A DNA stretch of 42,086 nt from Pseudomonadota bacterium (GCA_963204905.1 CAUJJN010000182.1:1-42086), one strand, 5' to 3'. Positions 24,063-33,217 are shown, counted from the first letter of the stretch. Made by a program: numbers and translations. Notes: generated from the letters alone by a model not told the origin.

Positions 24063-25214
24063 TTAGCGCAAGCCGAGGCCGCGGGCGATGATGCCGCGCA
24101 GGATTTCACGGGTACCGCCACGCAGCGAGAACGACGGCGCCGCAAGGACCGTGTAGTGCAGCGTGCGGGCGAGTTCCGCGGTGCGTTCCGAGCCCGGCTC
24201 GATCTCGACCAGCGAGCGGACGATATCCGGGATCTCCTGCTCCACCAGCGCGCCGAGGTCCTTTACAATCGCGGCCTCCAGCGCCGGGTTCTGGCCATTC
24301 TGCAACAACCAGGCGACACCGCGCGACAGTTGCCGCAACACCACGAAGTGCGACGCCAGCCGGCCGACGGCGATCGTCGCCTGCTCCGAGGGATGCTCGC
24401 GCAACACGCGGACCAGCTCCGCGAACAGCACGAACGACGACAGGAAACGTTCCGGCCCGGAGCGTTCATAGGCCAGTTCACTGGTCACCTGGTGCCAACC
24501 GTTGCCCATCTCGCCAATCAGCGCCGGCGACGGCACAAACACATCCTCGAACACCACCTCGTTGAAGTGTTTCGCGCCGGTGAGATCGGCGATCGGGCGA
24601 ATGGTGATGCCCGGCGTCTTGAGATCCACCAGCAACTGACTGGTGCCGCCGTGGCGATCGCTCGGGCTGCCGCTGGTGCGGCAGAACAGCAGCATCGCAT
24701 GCGCACGATGGCCGAAGGTGGTCCACAACTTGGTGCCATTAACGCGGAAACCACCGTCGACCGGCTCGGCGCGGGTGCGCACGGCGGCAAGGTCGGAGCC
24801 GGAATCCGGTTCGCTCATGCCTATGCAGCAGAACAACTCCCCGGCCGCGATCTTCGGCAGCACTGTCCGCCGTTGCTCCTCGGTGCCGAACCGCAGCAGC
24901 AGCGGGCCACTCTGCCGGTCCGCGATCCAGTGCGCCGCCACCGGCGCTCCCGCCGCCAGCATCTCCTCGAGCACGACATAACGTTCAAGACTGGTGCGCT
25001 CGTGCCCACCATATTGCTTCGGCCATGTCATGCCGATCCAGCCGCGTTGCCCCATCTTGCGTGAGAAGTCGGCATCGAATCCGCTCCACGAGGCCGCGCG
25101 CACATGCGGCGGAATCGACTTCAGTTCCTGGGCGAGGAACGCGCGCACCTCGCCGCGCAGCGTCTCGGCTTCCGGCATTACGGGCGGATTGGGAAAGGTG
25201 AAGAACGACATCAT
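24063..25214 (-). CDS. acyl-CoA dehydrogenase, large-subunit type (PimC-like)
   Basis: A protein of 383 residues. WIGMTWPKQYGGHE, FCCIGMSEPDSGSDLAAVRT (FAD/substrate loop), GGFRVNGTKLWTT, TGAKHFNEVVFEDVFVP and a C-terminal LRGGTREILRGIIARGLGLR give the complete fold. It is coupled to the next upstream dehydrogenase gene by an ATGA overlap; an adjacent ATG at 25211 is an equally good start because GGGAGG lies upstream. Paired, unequal dehydrogenase genes of this type form heteromeric enzymes, as in pimeloyl-CoA dehydrogenase (PimC/PimD) or the steroid side-chain FadE pairs. The substrate is unknown. The gene ends 162 nt before pqqA on the same strand. Confidence 0.88.
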   Translation of the reverse strand: MMSFFTFPNPPVMPEAETLRGEVRAFLAQELKSIPPHVRAASWSGFDADFSRKMGQRGWIGMTWPKQYGGHERTSLERYVVLEEMLAAGAPVAAHWIADRQSGPLLLRFGTEEQRRTVLPKIAAGELFCCIGMSEPDSGSDLAAVRTRAEPVDGGFRVNGTKLWTTFGHRAHAMLLFCRTSGSPSDRHGGTSQLLVDLKTPGITIRPIADLTGAKHFNEVVFEDVFVPSPALIGEMGNGWHQVTSELAYERSGPERFLSSFVLFAELVRVLREHPSEQATIAVGRLASHFVVLRQLSRGVAWLLQNGQNPALEAAIVKDLGALVEQEIPDIVRSLVEIEPGSERTAELARTLHYTVLAAPSFSLRGGTREILRGIIARGLGLR

Positions 25215-26296
25215 GCCTCCCGAGTTGCGCCAACGGACACAACAAACGGCCACAGCCCCTCGGCCCCGGCCGCGATTGCCGCCTGCCCTACCACCCTGCT
25301 CCAGTAGCGTTCCGAGCCGCATTCATCGCGCCAGCCCCACAGTCGCCGCGTGAAGAAATGCAGGCGGTGCTCCTCGGTGAAGCCGATGGCGCCATGGACC
25401 TGATGCGCGATCGGCGCGGCGATGCTCGCAGCCTCGCCGGCACGCACCTTGGCCGCTGCGATCGCGAGCACATCAAGGCTGTCGAACGCCGCTCTCGCGA
25501 CATCGGCAGCGCCGCCCGCCGCCGCGGCCTGCCCGGCCAATACCGCGAGTTGTTGTTGGATTGCCTGCTGCTTGCCGATCGGCTTACCGAACTGCACCCG
25601 CTCATTGGCGTAACCGACAGTCATCTCCATGACCCGCGCCAACGCACCCGCCATTTCGGAGACGCGCAGCGCCGCGAAGGCTGCCTTGAGCGTTTGCAAT
25701 GTCCAGCGCGACGGGGCGCTTCGCACGTCCACGTCCTTGATCCGTGCGTCGACAGCGACATCGTCAGCAGGCAGGTTCGAGAGCGACATCCCCGGCGTGA
25801 CGCTTGCAACGCCGCGCGCCAACCGGATGACGAATGTTTCGCTCTCGTACTCGGTCACCAGCACGAGGATCTCGGCATGACGCGCCCATGGCACCCCGGC
25901 CGCGCGACCACGAACAAGCCAATTGCCGCCATCCTTCACCAATGCGAACACGCCGGTCTCCGGAACAACAACGGTTGCTGGCCCTTCCGCGGCATCGAAC
26001 CCCGCTTCGCTCAACAGCCGATTGGCAAGCATCGTCTCAGCCAGCGGCACCGGCGCGGCATGATAGCCCGCAATGCGCAGCAGTGAGAGCGCATCCGCTG
26101 ACGCGATACCGAAACCACCCTCCGCCTCGCTGACCAAGGCCAGCGGAAAGCCTGCATCCCGCACCTTGCTCCACAACACAGCTGGCCATTCGCCGCGCTC
26201 CACCGCGCGAATGTCCTTTTCATCGAATGCCCCAAACAGCCGGTTGGCGCTCTCATTCAGAAGCGCGCTGGTTTCGTCCGATTGTTGATCTGCCAT
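25211..26296 (-). CDS. acyl-CoA dehydrogenase, small-subunit type (PimD-like)
   Basis: A protein of 361 residues and a divergent member of the family. FPLALVSEAEGGFGI, YANERVQFGKPIGKQQAIQQ and HQVHGAIGFTEEHRLHFFTRR are recognisable, but the FAD loop (MTEP-type) is absent and the C-terminus reads WGWRDECGSERYW instead of the usual glutamate motif. Such partners are typically the structural half of alpha2beta2 enzymes. The ATG at 26296 follows GGGAAG by 5 nt; the frame upstream adds an unrelated leader. It is the first gene of the pair and diverges from an Lrp/AsnC regulator. Confidence 0.85.
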   Translation of the reverse strand: MADQQSDETSALLNESANRLFGAFDEKDIRAVERGEWPAVLWSKVRDAGFPLALVSEAEGGFGIASADALSLLRIAGYHAAPVPLAETMLANRLLSEAGFDAAEGPATVVVPETGVFALVKDGGNWLVRGRAAGVPWARHAEILVLVTEYESETFVIRLARGVASVTPGMSLSNLPADDVAVDARIKDVDVRSAPSRWTLQTLKAAFAALRVSEMAGALARVMEMTVGYANERVQFGKPIGKQQAIQQQLAVLAGQAAAAGGAADVARAAFDSLDVLAIAAAKVRAGEAASIAAPIAHQVHGAIGFTEEHRLHFFTRRLWGWRDECGSERYWSRVVGQAAIAAGAEGLWPFVVSVGATREA

Positions 26297-26505
26297 ACCA
26301 ACTTCCCATCGCCATTGGCCGATGCGCGCCAAGCCCATCCAGTGCGTTCGAACTGTCATAGGCGTCATCAAGCAGAGGATCAACGCCATCCATCAAACAC
26401 GCACGATCGTGAATTTCGTCACATCACCCTTCCACGGCGAGCGGCTTGCCGGGTTAGTGTCAGTTGACGCGGGACCGTCGAATACATCTCGCATGTCGAT
26501 ACTTA

Positions 26506-26519
26506 CGCAGAATTGTGCG
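26506..26519. promoter_or_regulatory. Lrp/AsnC-like operator candidate
   Basis: CGCAGAATTGTGCG is symmetric (CGCA-n-AATT-n-TGCG) with an A/T centre, as is usual for Lrp-family sites. It lies in the 291-nt divergent region (26297-26587) between the dehydrogenase pair and the Lrp/AsnC gene, about 69 nt upstream of the latter start. No gene was found in this gap. Confidence 0.45.
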
Positions 26520-26587
26520 AATATTGGCATCGAGATTGGAGATTCCACCCAGTAGATTGCCTATCTGCGCAAGAATCGGAAGTAAGG

Positions 26588-27064
26588 ATGACAATCGACC
26601 TTGACGCCATCGACCGGAAAATCATTCGTGAACTCGTGCGCGACGCCCGCATCAGCCAGGTGGTTCTCTCGGAACGCGTGGGCCTATCACCCACTGCTTG
26701 TGCGCGGCGGCTGCAACAGCTGGAGGAAAGCGGAGTCATTCGCGGCTATGCGGCCGAGGTAAATGCCGCCGCACTTGGCTATCGTATGCTGGTGATCGTC
26801 AACATCACACTCGATCGCCAGAGCGAGAACGCCCTCGCCAGCTTTGAAAAGGCAATCGCCAAATGCCCCGATGTCATTTCGTGCTATCTGATGTCAGGGA
26901 GCGACGACTATCTGGTGCAGGTTCAGGCGCGCGATATGGAAGACTACGAACGCATCCACAACAAGCACCTGTCGCGCCTGCCCGGCGTGGTGCGATTACA
27001 TTCGAGCTTCGCCATGCGAAGCGTGATCGCGCGCGGAGTTTCCCCGGCCGTGCTGACCGGATGA
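26588..27064 (+). CDS. Lrp/AsnC family transcriptional regulator
   Basis: A protein of 158 residues. The N-terminal helix-turn-helix (LDAIDRKIIRELVRDARISQ, then LSPTACARRLQQLEESGVIRGY) is followed by the RAM ligand domain (LVIVNITLDRQSENAL, CYLMSGSDDYLVQVQARDMEDYE, VVRLHSSFAMRSV). The family senses amino acids or related small molecules. The ATG at 26588 follows GGAAGTAAGG. Its divergent position suggests that it controls the two dehydrogenase genes. It converges on the carboxylase gene with a 53-nt gap. Confidence 0.92.
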   Translation: MTIDLDAIDRKIIRELVRDARISQVVLSERVGLSPTACARRLQQLEESGVIRGYAAEVNAAALGYRMLVIVNITLDRQSENALASFEKAIAKCPDVISCYLMSGSDDYLVQVQARDMEDYERIHNKHLSRLPGVVRLHSSFAMRSVIARGVSPAVLTG

Positions 27065-27117
27065 CAGCCAGAAGGTCATCTTCCGTTGAGAGCACGACGC
27101 GGCCGGAAACTCCTGGA

Positions 27118-30100
27118 TTACCAGGTATCAATGCACGGCCGTTTGCGGTGCGTGCGCTTCTCGGGCGTTGGCACCGAGCGTAAGCCAGCCATAATCCAAT
27201 CCCGCGTCTCGGCCGGGTCAATCACCTCGTCGATCTCCAACACCGAGGCGATCGAAACCGCCTTGCCGTCAGCGTAAAGCTGCGCGACCTTCTCCTGATA
27301 ATATTTCTCGCGCTCGACCGAATCGGCAATGGCCTCCATTTCCTTGCGGAAACCGAGCCGCACATAACCTTCGAGACCCATGCCGCCGAATTCACCTGTC
27401 GGCCATGCCACAGTGAAGAAGGAGGCATGAAAGCCGCCGCCGATCATCGATTGCGCACCCAATCCATAGCCCTTCCGCAGCACGATGCCGAACAGTGGCA
27501 CGGTGAGACTGGCGCCGGTGACGAACATCCGCGCCACATGGCGAACAATCGCGGTCTTCTCAGCCTCCGGGCCGACCATAAAGCCCGGCGTGTCGCACAG
27601 CGAGACAAGCGGAAGATCGAACGCGTCGCATAGCTGCATGAAGCGCGCCGCCTTGTCGCCGGCATCGGCATCAATCGCTCCGCCGAGATGCTTCGGATTG
27701 TTGGCGATGAGGCCGAACGGCTTGCCTTCGATACGGATGAAAGCGGTAATCATGCCAACGCCAAAATCCCGACGGATTTCCAGCACCGAGTCCTTGTCCG
27801 CTAGCAGATCGATCACGTTGCGGATATCGTAGACGCGTAGCCGGTTCTCGGGGATCGCGCGACGCAGCAGCCGCTGGTCCGGCGCCTCCCAGTTCGTCAT
27901 CGCACCCTGGAAATACGACAGATATTTTTGCGCAATCGCGGTCGCCTCTTCTTCGTCCTCAACCAGAATATCGATCACCCCGTTGGGGGACTGGAACGAC
28001 ACAGGGCCGACTTCAGCCGGGTGATAGACGCCAAGCCCTCCGCCCTCGATCATCGCCGGACCGCCCATTCCGATCGACGCGTTCTTCGTCGCGATGATGA
28101 CGTCACAAACACCCAGCATCGCCGCGTTGCCGGCGAAGCAATAGCCCGACACAACGCCAACCACCGGAACCAGACCGGAGAGTTTTGCGAACTGCACAAA
28201 GGACGGACCATCGAGACCGGTCATGCCGAGGCGGTCGGTATCACCGGGGCGGCCGCCGCCGCCCTCGCCATAAAACACCAGCGGCATCCGCCATTGCTCG
28301 GCGAGGCCAAGCATCCGGTCGATCTTCTTGTGGTTCATGTGGCCCTGCGTACCAGCCAGCACGGTGTAATCGTAAGAGATCACCATGCAGCGCGCCTCAT
28401 GCGCGCCGAACTTGTCCGCATTCACGGTCGCAACGCCGGCGATCAGGCCATCGGCCGGGGTATTCTTGATCAGGTCGTCGAGCGGCCGACGGAGACGCTG
28501 CGCCGCGATCGCCAGCGACCCGTATTCGACGAACGATCCTTCGTCGACAAGCTGCGCGATATTTTCGCGCGCCGTACGCTGATTGGTCTTGCGCCGCCGT
28601 TCAACAGAAGCGGGGCGGTTCTCATCATGCGTGTTGGCGTGTCGGGCAATAACCTCGGCGAGGTCAGACCGGATGTGATCGAGATCAATATCGACCTGCT
28701 CCTCGACGGCGTTGCCGCCGACATCGGCCGGCTCGATGAACAGAATCGCGTCACCCGGCATCAACGTCTCGCCGTCACCGGCCGCGATCTTCACCACCTT
28801 GCCGCTCGCGGATGCCTCGACGAGATGCTCCATCTTCATCGACTCGATCACCACGACCTGCTGACCAATCCGGACCAGATCACCCTCAGCAACATTGACG
28901 GCGACGATGGTACCCTGCAACGGTGCCGGCACAGCGATCGATCCTTCGGGCACGGCCTGGCGGCCGGAGGTCGCCTTCACCGCCGCCGCCCCATTCACCA
29001 CCGGCTCGAAGAACATTGGCCGCATCGGTATTTTGGTCGCACCGACAAGTTCGGCGACATGCGTGTCGACGAAATTGGTGCTGATACGATTGGCGAGAAA
29101 ATCCGGATGCGCCAACACCGCCTGAATGAACGACGCATTGGTGGCGACACCCTCGATGCGGAACTCACGCAACGCGCGACCAGCCTTGGCGACGGCTTCC
29201 GACCAACGCGCGGTCGGCGCATGAACGATCACCTTGGCCAACAACGAGTCAAACGCCGCGCTGGTCTTGTAGCCCGAATAGCCGAAGGTATCGATGCGCA
29301 CTCCGGGCCCGGACGGTGGATCGAACACGGCAAGCGTACCACCGGTGGGCTTTGTCGCTCCCGTTTCGTCCATGGTCTCCATGTTGATGCGAAGCTGGAT
29401 GGCATAGCCACGCGGCGACGGCACCGACGCTTGCGCCAGCCCAAGCGAGTCGAGTGTTGCACCGGCCGCCACCTCGATCTGCGCACGCACCAGATCGATG
29501 CCGAGCACCTCCTCGGTAACCGTATGCTCGACCTGAAGGCGCGGATTGGCCTCGATGAAGGCGAATGTCGGCTCGCCGCTATCCGTCTCGCCGTCCACCA
29601 GAAATTCGAACGTGCCGAGACTGTCGTAGTGCGCGGCGGTCGCGAGTGTCGTGGCTGCATCGACGATGCGCGCACGCATCCTTTCAGTCAAAGACGGGCT
29701 TGGCGCAACCTCGATCAACTTCTGATTACGGCGCTGGATAGTGCATTCCCGTTCCCACAAATGACTGATGCCGCCATACCTGTCGCCGATGATCTGAACT
29801 TCGATATGGCGCGCGTTGCGGATCAGCCGCTCGACATATACGCCGTCGCTGCCGAATGCGGCCTTTGCCTCCGATTGGCAACGTGCGTAAGCATCATCGA
29901 GTTGCGAGGCTTGCTCGACGATGCGCATGCCGCGCCCGCCGCCGCCGGCCAGCGCCTTGATCATGACAGCTGCGTTGTCGCCCAGCGAGGCGAAGAACGC
30001 TTTCACCTCATCCCGTGTGGTCGGGCCCTCGGTGCCCTCGATAATCGGCACGCCACAACGCTTCGCCAGCATTTTGGCTTCAACCTTGTCGCCGAACAAC

Positions 30101-30432
30101 TCGAGCGCCGCCGGCGACGGACCGACGAAGGTGATGCCCTCCTCCTTGCAACGTCGCGCCAGCTCGGCGTTCTCACTGAGAAAACCATACCCTGGATGCA
30201 GCGCGTCGCAGCCAGCGGCTTTCGCTACCGTCACTACCGCCTCGATGTCGAGATAGGCGCGAGCGCCCCGACCGGAAATTTCATACGCCTCGTCCGCTGC
30301 CCGAACATGCAGCGACAACGCATCATCGACTGGATGGATGGCGACGGTCGCAATGCCGATTTCACCGGCGGCGCGAGCAATACGGATGGCGATCTCGCCG
30401 CGATTGGCGATCAGCAGCTTACGGAATGGCAT
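27118..30432 (-). CDS. single-chain acyl-CoA carboxylase (long-chain acyl-CoA carboxylase, LCC type)
   Basis: A protein of 1104 residues combining all three activities of biotin-dependent carboxylases. Residues 1-450 are the biotin carboxylase (IANRGEIAIRI, GGGGRGMR, EANPRLQVEHTVTE). About 500-570 is the biotin carrier, with biotinylated K533 in ESMKMEH. About 600-1090 is the carboxyltransferase (NHKKIDRMLGLAEQWRMPLV, GMGGPAMIEGGGLGVY, LCDTPGFMVGPEAEKTA, SMIGGGFHASFF). Single-chain enzymes of this length were described structurally as LCC from Mycobacterium avium paratuberculosis and Rhodopseudomonas palustris; they are hexamers preferring long-chain acyl-CoAs. The ATG at 30432 places IANRGEIA at its normal distance; the frame upstream is not conserved. 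The gene follows the hot-dog gene by 105 nt on the same strand. Confidence 0.93.
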   Translation of the reverse strand: MPFRKLLIANRGEIAIRIARAAGEIGIATVAIHPVDDALSLHVRAADEAYEISGRGARAYLDIEAVVTVAKAAGCDALHPGYGFLSENAELARRCKEEGITFVGPSPAALELFGDKVEAKMLAKRCGVPIIEGTEGPTTRDEVKAFFASLGDNAAVMIKALAGGGGRGMRIVEQASQLDDAYARCQSEAKAAFGSDGVYVERLIRNARHIEVQIIGDRYGGISHLWERECTIQRRNQKLIEVAPSPSLTERMRARIVDAATTLATAAHYDSLGTFEFLVDGETDSGEPTFAFIEANPRLQVEHTVTEEVLGIDLVRAQIEVAAGATLDSLGLAQASVPSPRGYAIQLRINMETMDETGATKPTGGTLAVFDPPSGPGVRIDTFGYSGYKTSAAFDSLLAKVIVHAPTARWSEAVAKAGRALREFRIEGVATNASFIQAVLAHPDFLANRISTNFVDTHVAELVGATKIPMRPMFFEPVVNGAAAVKATSGRQAVPEGSIAVPAPLQGTIVAVNVAEGDLVRIGQQVVVIESMKMEHLVEASASGKVVKIAAGDGETLMPGDAILFIEPADVGGNAVEEQVDIDLDHIRSDLAEVIARHANTHDENRPASVERRRKTNQRTARENIAQLVDEGSFVEYGSLAIAAQRLRRPLDDLIKNTPADGLIAGVATVNADKFGAHEARCMVISYDYTVLAGTQGHMNHKKIDRMLGLAEQWRMPLVFYGEGGGGRPGDTDRLGMTGLDGPSFVQFAKLSGLVPVVGVVSGYCFAGNAAMLGVCDVIIATKNASIGMGGPAMIEGGGLGVYHPAEVGPVSFQSPNGVIDILVEDEEEATAIAQKYLSYFQGAMTNWEAPDQRLLRRAIPENRLRVYDIRNVIDLLADKDSVLEIRRDFGVGMITAFIRIEGKPFGLIANNPKHLGGAIDADAGDKAARFMQLCDAFDLPLVSLCDTPGFMVGPEAEKTAIVRHVARMFVTGASLTVPLFGIVLRKGYGLGAQSMIGGGFHASFFTVAWPTGEFGGMGLEGYVRLGFRKEMEAIADSVEREKYYQEKVAQLYADGKAVSIASVLEIDEVIDPAETRDWIMAGLRSVPTPEKRTHRKRPCIDTW

Positions 30433-30537
30433 GGATGATTTCCGGTTCAACACTTGGCAAGGAAAAACGGCAATGATTTTGAAGCATTGCATAACAAGCA
30501 GGTGTCCAGATCCTGCTCTTTCACGCATTCTCCTCGG

Positions 30538-31473
30538 CTAGTGGCCCGCTTCCACGAATGATTCCTTGAGGCAAGCGCTATTGAGCAGCATGCTGGCAAT
30601 TACCTTATTCCCGCCCGGTTGATATACCGAAGTCCGGATCCACATGCTTTCGGTACGCTTGCTCTCACTCAACGCCACCACCTCCCGCTCGATTTCATAA
30701 TCCTCACCGACAAAGAGAGGTCCCGCGATGAGCTTGATTTCCTGATCCGCAAACAACCCGACAGAAGAGCCCCGGACCGGAAACGGATCGACCTTTGCAG
30801 TGTGATTGAGAAGCACGCTGATCATCTCCATCGGGATGATCGACCTTCCCCACGGCGTCGATGACCCGCCCTCCGACGTGTAGCAGGACGAGGGCTCTGT
30901 GATCTTTTGAAGTTTCTGATTAAGAGAGAACGGATAGAGCGCGCCCATATTCTGGGGAAAATCCATTCGCACTTTGTGACGCTTCGACCGCATTCCGACG
31001 CGGATATCTCGCAGAATGACGAGCTGTCCGACAGGATTCAAACCAGCGATACGGCGCTCCAATGCGGTCTCTGACGAATCCCTGGCCAGCGATATCGACC
31101 CTCGCAAAACTTCCGTGCCGTCCTTTTTCTCCATCCAGATTTCGGCGTGGGTCGCGCTCGGCGTGGGCAAACTGAGAAATGCGCGCACTTCTTCACCTTC
31201 GAACACTGCATTGCGATAGTGCGCGGAAATGCAGCCGCTTTCTAGAAACTCCTGTCCCCAGACGGTTACACCGAGCGGAACAAACTGGCTGAAATGGGTG
31301 GGTCCCTCGATTGTACCACCGCGAAACCCGAGTTTCTGGGCGGTGGCGTCGTCGTGAATCGAGGCGTGGCCATCGTAGGATTGTTCAGCCAACATTTGCT
31401 TGGGCGCGCGCCAAGGTCCCGAGATCACAGAACCATCCGTCGAAATCGTGGTCGAGAACCCGAATTCGTTCAT
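30538..31473 (-). CDS. MaoC-like double hot-dog protein of unknown function
   Basis: A protein of 311 residues. The segment YDGHASIHDDATAQKLGFRG followed by GTIEGPTHFSQF resembles the MaoC/hydratase hot-dog pattern (HDD...A...GFRGxxxxG). VFEGEEVRAFLSL and a second, weaker half (SVGLFADQEIKLIAGPLFVG, then YEIEREVVAL) suggest two hot-dog domains. The family includes enoyl-CoA hydratases and thioesterases; a catalytic Asp/His pair was not identified with confidence. The ATG at 31473 has GGGGTGAGG upstream. It precedes the LCC gene, so it may act on the same acyl-CoA, but no function can be assigned. Confidence 0.7.
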   Translation of the reverse strand: MNEFGFSTTISTDGSVISGPWRAPKQMLAEQSYDGHASIHDDATAQKLGFRGGTIEGPTHFSQFVPLGVTVWGQEFLESGCISAHYRNAVFEGEEVRAFLSLPTPSATHAEIWMEKKDGTEVLRGSISLARDSSETALERRIAGLNPVGQLVILRDIRVGMRSKRHKVRMDFPQNMGALYPFSLNQKLQKITEPSSCYTSEGGSSTPWGRSIIPMEMISVLLNHTAKVDPFPVRGSSVGLFADQEIKLIAGPLFVGEDYEIEREVVALSESKRTESMWIRTSVYQPGGNKVIASMLLNSACLKESFVEAGH

Positions 31474-31854
31474 ACCTCACCCCTTCAGCATGTGATCACA
31501 GGTCATTCCGCCTCTCCTCAAGGAAGCGAGGTGGAGGCAAATGATTGCCAACAGAGATAGCATGGACGTGAAGCGCCGCCATCATATTCGTGGCGGCGCC
31601 ATTTATCGCGCGAAGCGGAATATCGCGCTGATCATCTTCCAGAATGTTGCAGAAACGGACAATCGGACGGGATCAGGGATCGCGAAGTTACCCCGCTCCC
31701 GCAGGACATCGCGGGATGCGCCGATCGGAGCTGTGTAAGCGAGCGCCACAAATCAAAGACACCGATCGATGGTGCGCAGCAATCGCCGATCGGTGAAATC
31801 GTCGCGTCAAGATTTCATCTGGCCGCGTTGCTGATGAAGCCGGAATCAAATCCG
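31474..31854. other. 381-nt intergenic region with several palindromes, no convincing gene
   Basis: It lies upstream of the hot-dog gene and downstream of the CitE-like gene, both minus strand. It holds: TGTGATCACA (31491-31500), a perfect 10-bp palindrome 18 nt upstream of the hot-dog start; GCGCCGCCA/TGGCGGCGC (31573-31581, 31591-31599), a hairpin with 9-bp arms; and CACCGATCG/CGATCGGTG (31760-31768, 31787-31795) with 18-nt spacer. The two hairpins could terminate the CitE-side operon, and the first palindrome could be an operator. A 65-codon frame at 31541-31738 has no recognisable content. Confidence 0.5.
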
Positions 31855-32724
31855 TTACGATGGAATGCGCGCGAGGAGCCGTTGTGCAAGTTTCAGGTGG
31901 GGCATATCGAGCATCCGTCCGTTGAGGCTGACGGCGCCTGCGGTCGGATTAGCCGCGAAAGCCGCGATCACCGCCCGCGCTTCTGCGATGGCGGCTTCAC
32001 TCGGCGTGAATACTTCGTTGATGACGTCGACTTGTCCCGGATGGATCGCCATTTTACCGGTAAAACCGTCGCGCCGGGCTTCCTCGCACTCCCGGCGCAA
32101 TCCATCACCATCCTGAAACGAAGGATATACCGAATCGATCGGCTGCGCTCCGGCAGCAACCGCGCCGTACAGACACAGGGATCGCACCAAACGAAACGGC
32201 TCGATGTAACGACCATCCGCATCGCGCTTCGACTCGGCGCTGATGTCCGCCGACAAATCCTCCGCGCCCCACGTCAGACCACTGAGGCGTGCACTTGCTC
32301 CGGCATAGGTCCCAAGTTGGAAAATCGATTTCGCGGTCTCGGTCGCGACCACCAGAATCTTCGTATGGCCCACGGGCGTCCCGTGTTCCTGCTCGCGACG
32401 TGCGAGTTGCGCATCGAGATAACTGACGTCCGGTCCGCCTTGCGCCTTCGGTAACATGATTGCGTCCGGACGGGCCGGCATCACGGCATCGAGGTCGACC
32501 TCGGTCAATCCGCTGTCGAGCGCGTTGATTCGCACGATCAGATAGGGACGCTCGCGCCTCGCCATATCATCCGACAGAAAATCGCGCGCGATCGTCCGCG
32601 CCTGGGGCTTGCGGTCGGCGACAACCGAGTCTTCAAGATCGAGAATCAACGCGTCGGCGGCCGTTGTCAGCCCCTTGGAGAGCTTCTTTTCCGAATCCGC
32701 AGGGACGAACAGAAAGGAGCGCAT
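31855..32724 (-). CDS. CitE-like HpcH/HpaI family acyl-CoA lyase
   Basis: A protein of 289 residues with the CitE TIM-barrel pattern: MRSFLFVPADSEKK, ALILDLEDSV, RINALDSGL, AIMLPKAQG, LVVATETAKSIFQL, LTWGAEDLSADI and GKMAIHPGQV. The conserved Glu and Asp (ATETAK, GAEDLSAD) are the metal ligands, and RINAL carries the substrate arginine. The family cleaves beta-hydroxyacyl-CoAs (L-malyl-CoA, citramalyl-CoA, citryl groups) to acetyl-CoA and an oxo acid. The ATG at 32724 has GGAGG 8 nt upstream. It is the last gene of a carboxylase-MaoC-CitE operon, so its substrate is probably the hydrated carboxylation product rather than citrate. Confidence 0.9.
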   Translation of the reverse strand: MRSFLFVPADSEKKLSKGLTTAADALILDLEDSVVADRKPQARTIARDFLSDDMARRERPYLIVRINALDSGLTEVDLDAVMPARPDAIMLPKAQGGPDVSYLDAQLARREQEHGTPVGHTKILVVATETAKSIFQLGTYAGASARLSGLTWGAEDLSADISAESKRDADGRYIEPFRLVRSLCLYGAVAAGAQPIDSVYPSFQDGDGLRRECEEARRDGFTGKMAIHPGQVDVINEVFTPSEAAIAEARAVIAAFAANPTAGAVSLNGRMLDMPHLKLAQRLLARIPS

Positions 32725-32752
32725 GTAATAAACCTCCAGACCAGACGAGGCC

Positions 32753-33217
32753 CTACGTCGCCGATGCGGCCGGTCGTTTGCGCATCAAAGCGACGCGTGT
32801 GCAATTGGCGACCTCCCGGTTGTCCTGGTTGAAAGCGCGATGGCGAAACGTCACAAGCCCGGCGTCGGGCCGCGAGCCACTGGCGCGAATGGCTTCAACC
32901 GTCGTCACAACATGGATCGAATCGCCGTGGAAAACCGGCGCCGGAAAATTCACATCGGTCATGCCAAGGTTGGCGATGGTGGTACGCAACGTGGTGTCGT
33001 GCACCGATATCCCGATCATCAGCCCAAGCGTGAACAGCGAATTCACCAACGGCTTGCCGAACTCGGTCTCGGCGGCGAAATGAAAATCGATGTGCAGCGG
33101 TTGCGGATTGAGCGTCATGTTGGAAAACAGCATGTTGTCCATTTCCGTCACCGTCCGGGTGATCGGATGCTCAAACGTCTGACCGACTGAGAACTCCTCA
33201 AACCAAAGCCCCGGCAA
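32753..33217 (-). CDS. MaoC family (R)-specific enoyl-CoA hydratase
   Basis: A protein of 154 residues. WFEEFSVGQTFEHPITRTVT, MTLNPQPLHIDFHFAAETEF, VNSLFTLGLMIGISVHDTT and FHGDSIHVVTTVEAIR follow the MaoC hydratase pattern; catalytic Asp/His-type positions lie in the HIDFHFA region (no N-D pair as in PhaJ). The start is read as TTG at 33217 because GGGGAGG lies 5 nt upstream and the protein then begins LPGLWFEEF like its relatives; no ATG is suitable. The gap to the carboxylase subunit is 14 nt and to CitE 28 nt. It likely hydrates the product of that carboxylase. Confidence 0.85.
   Translation of the reverse strand: MPGLWFEEFSVGQTFEHPITRTVTEMDNMLFSNMTLNPQPLHIDFHFAAETEFGKPLVNSLFTLGLMIGISVHDTTLRTTIANLGMTDVNFPAPVFHGDSIHVVTTVEAIRASGSRPDAGLVTFRHRAFNQDNREVANCTRVALMRKRPAASAT

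Noticed and set aside
27928..30438. Long open frame antisense to the single-chain carboxylase (over 800 codons)
   Set aside because: Same reason: no recognisable motif, Arg/His/Asp-rich translation, fully inside a clear gene on the other strand.
31491..31500. CRP/FNR binding site
   Set aside because: TGTGATCACA lacks the six-base spacer between the half sites.
31541..31738. Small plus-strand gene in the 31.5-31.8 kb gap
   Set aside because: Composition and lack of motif give no support; it overlaps a hairpin structure instead.
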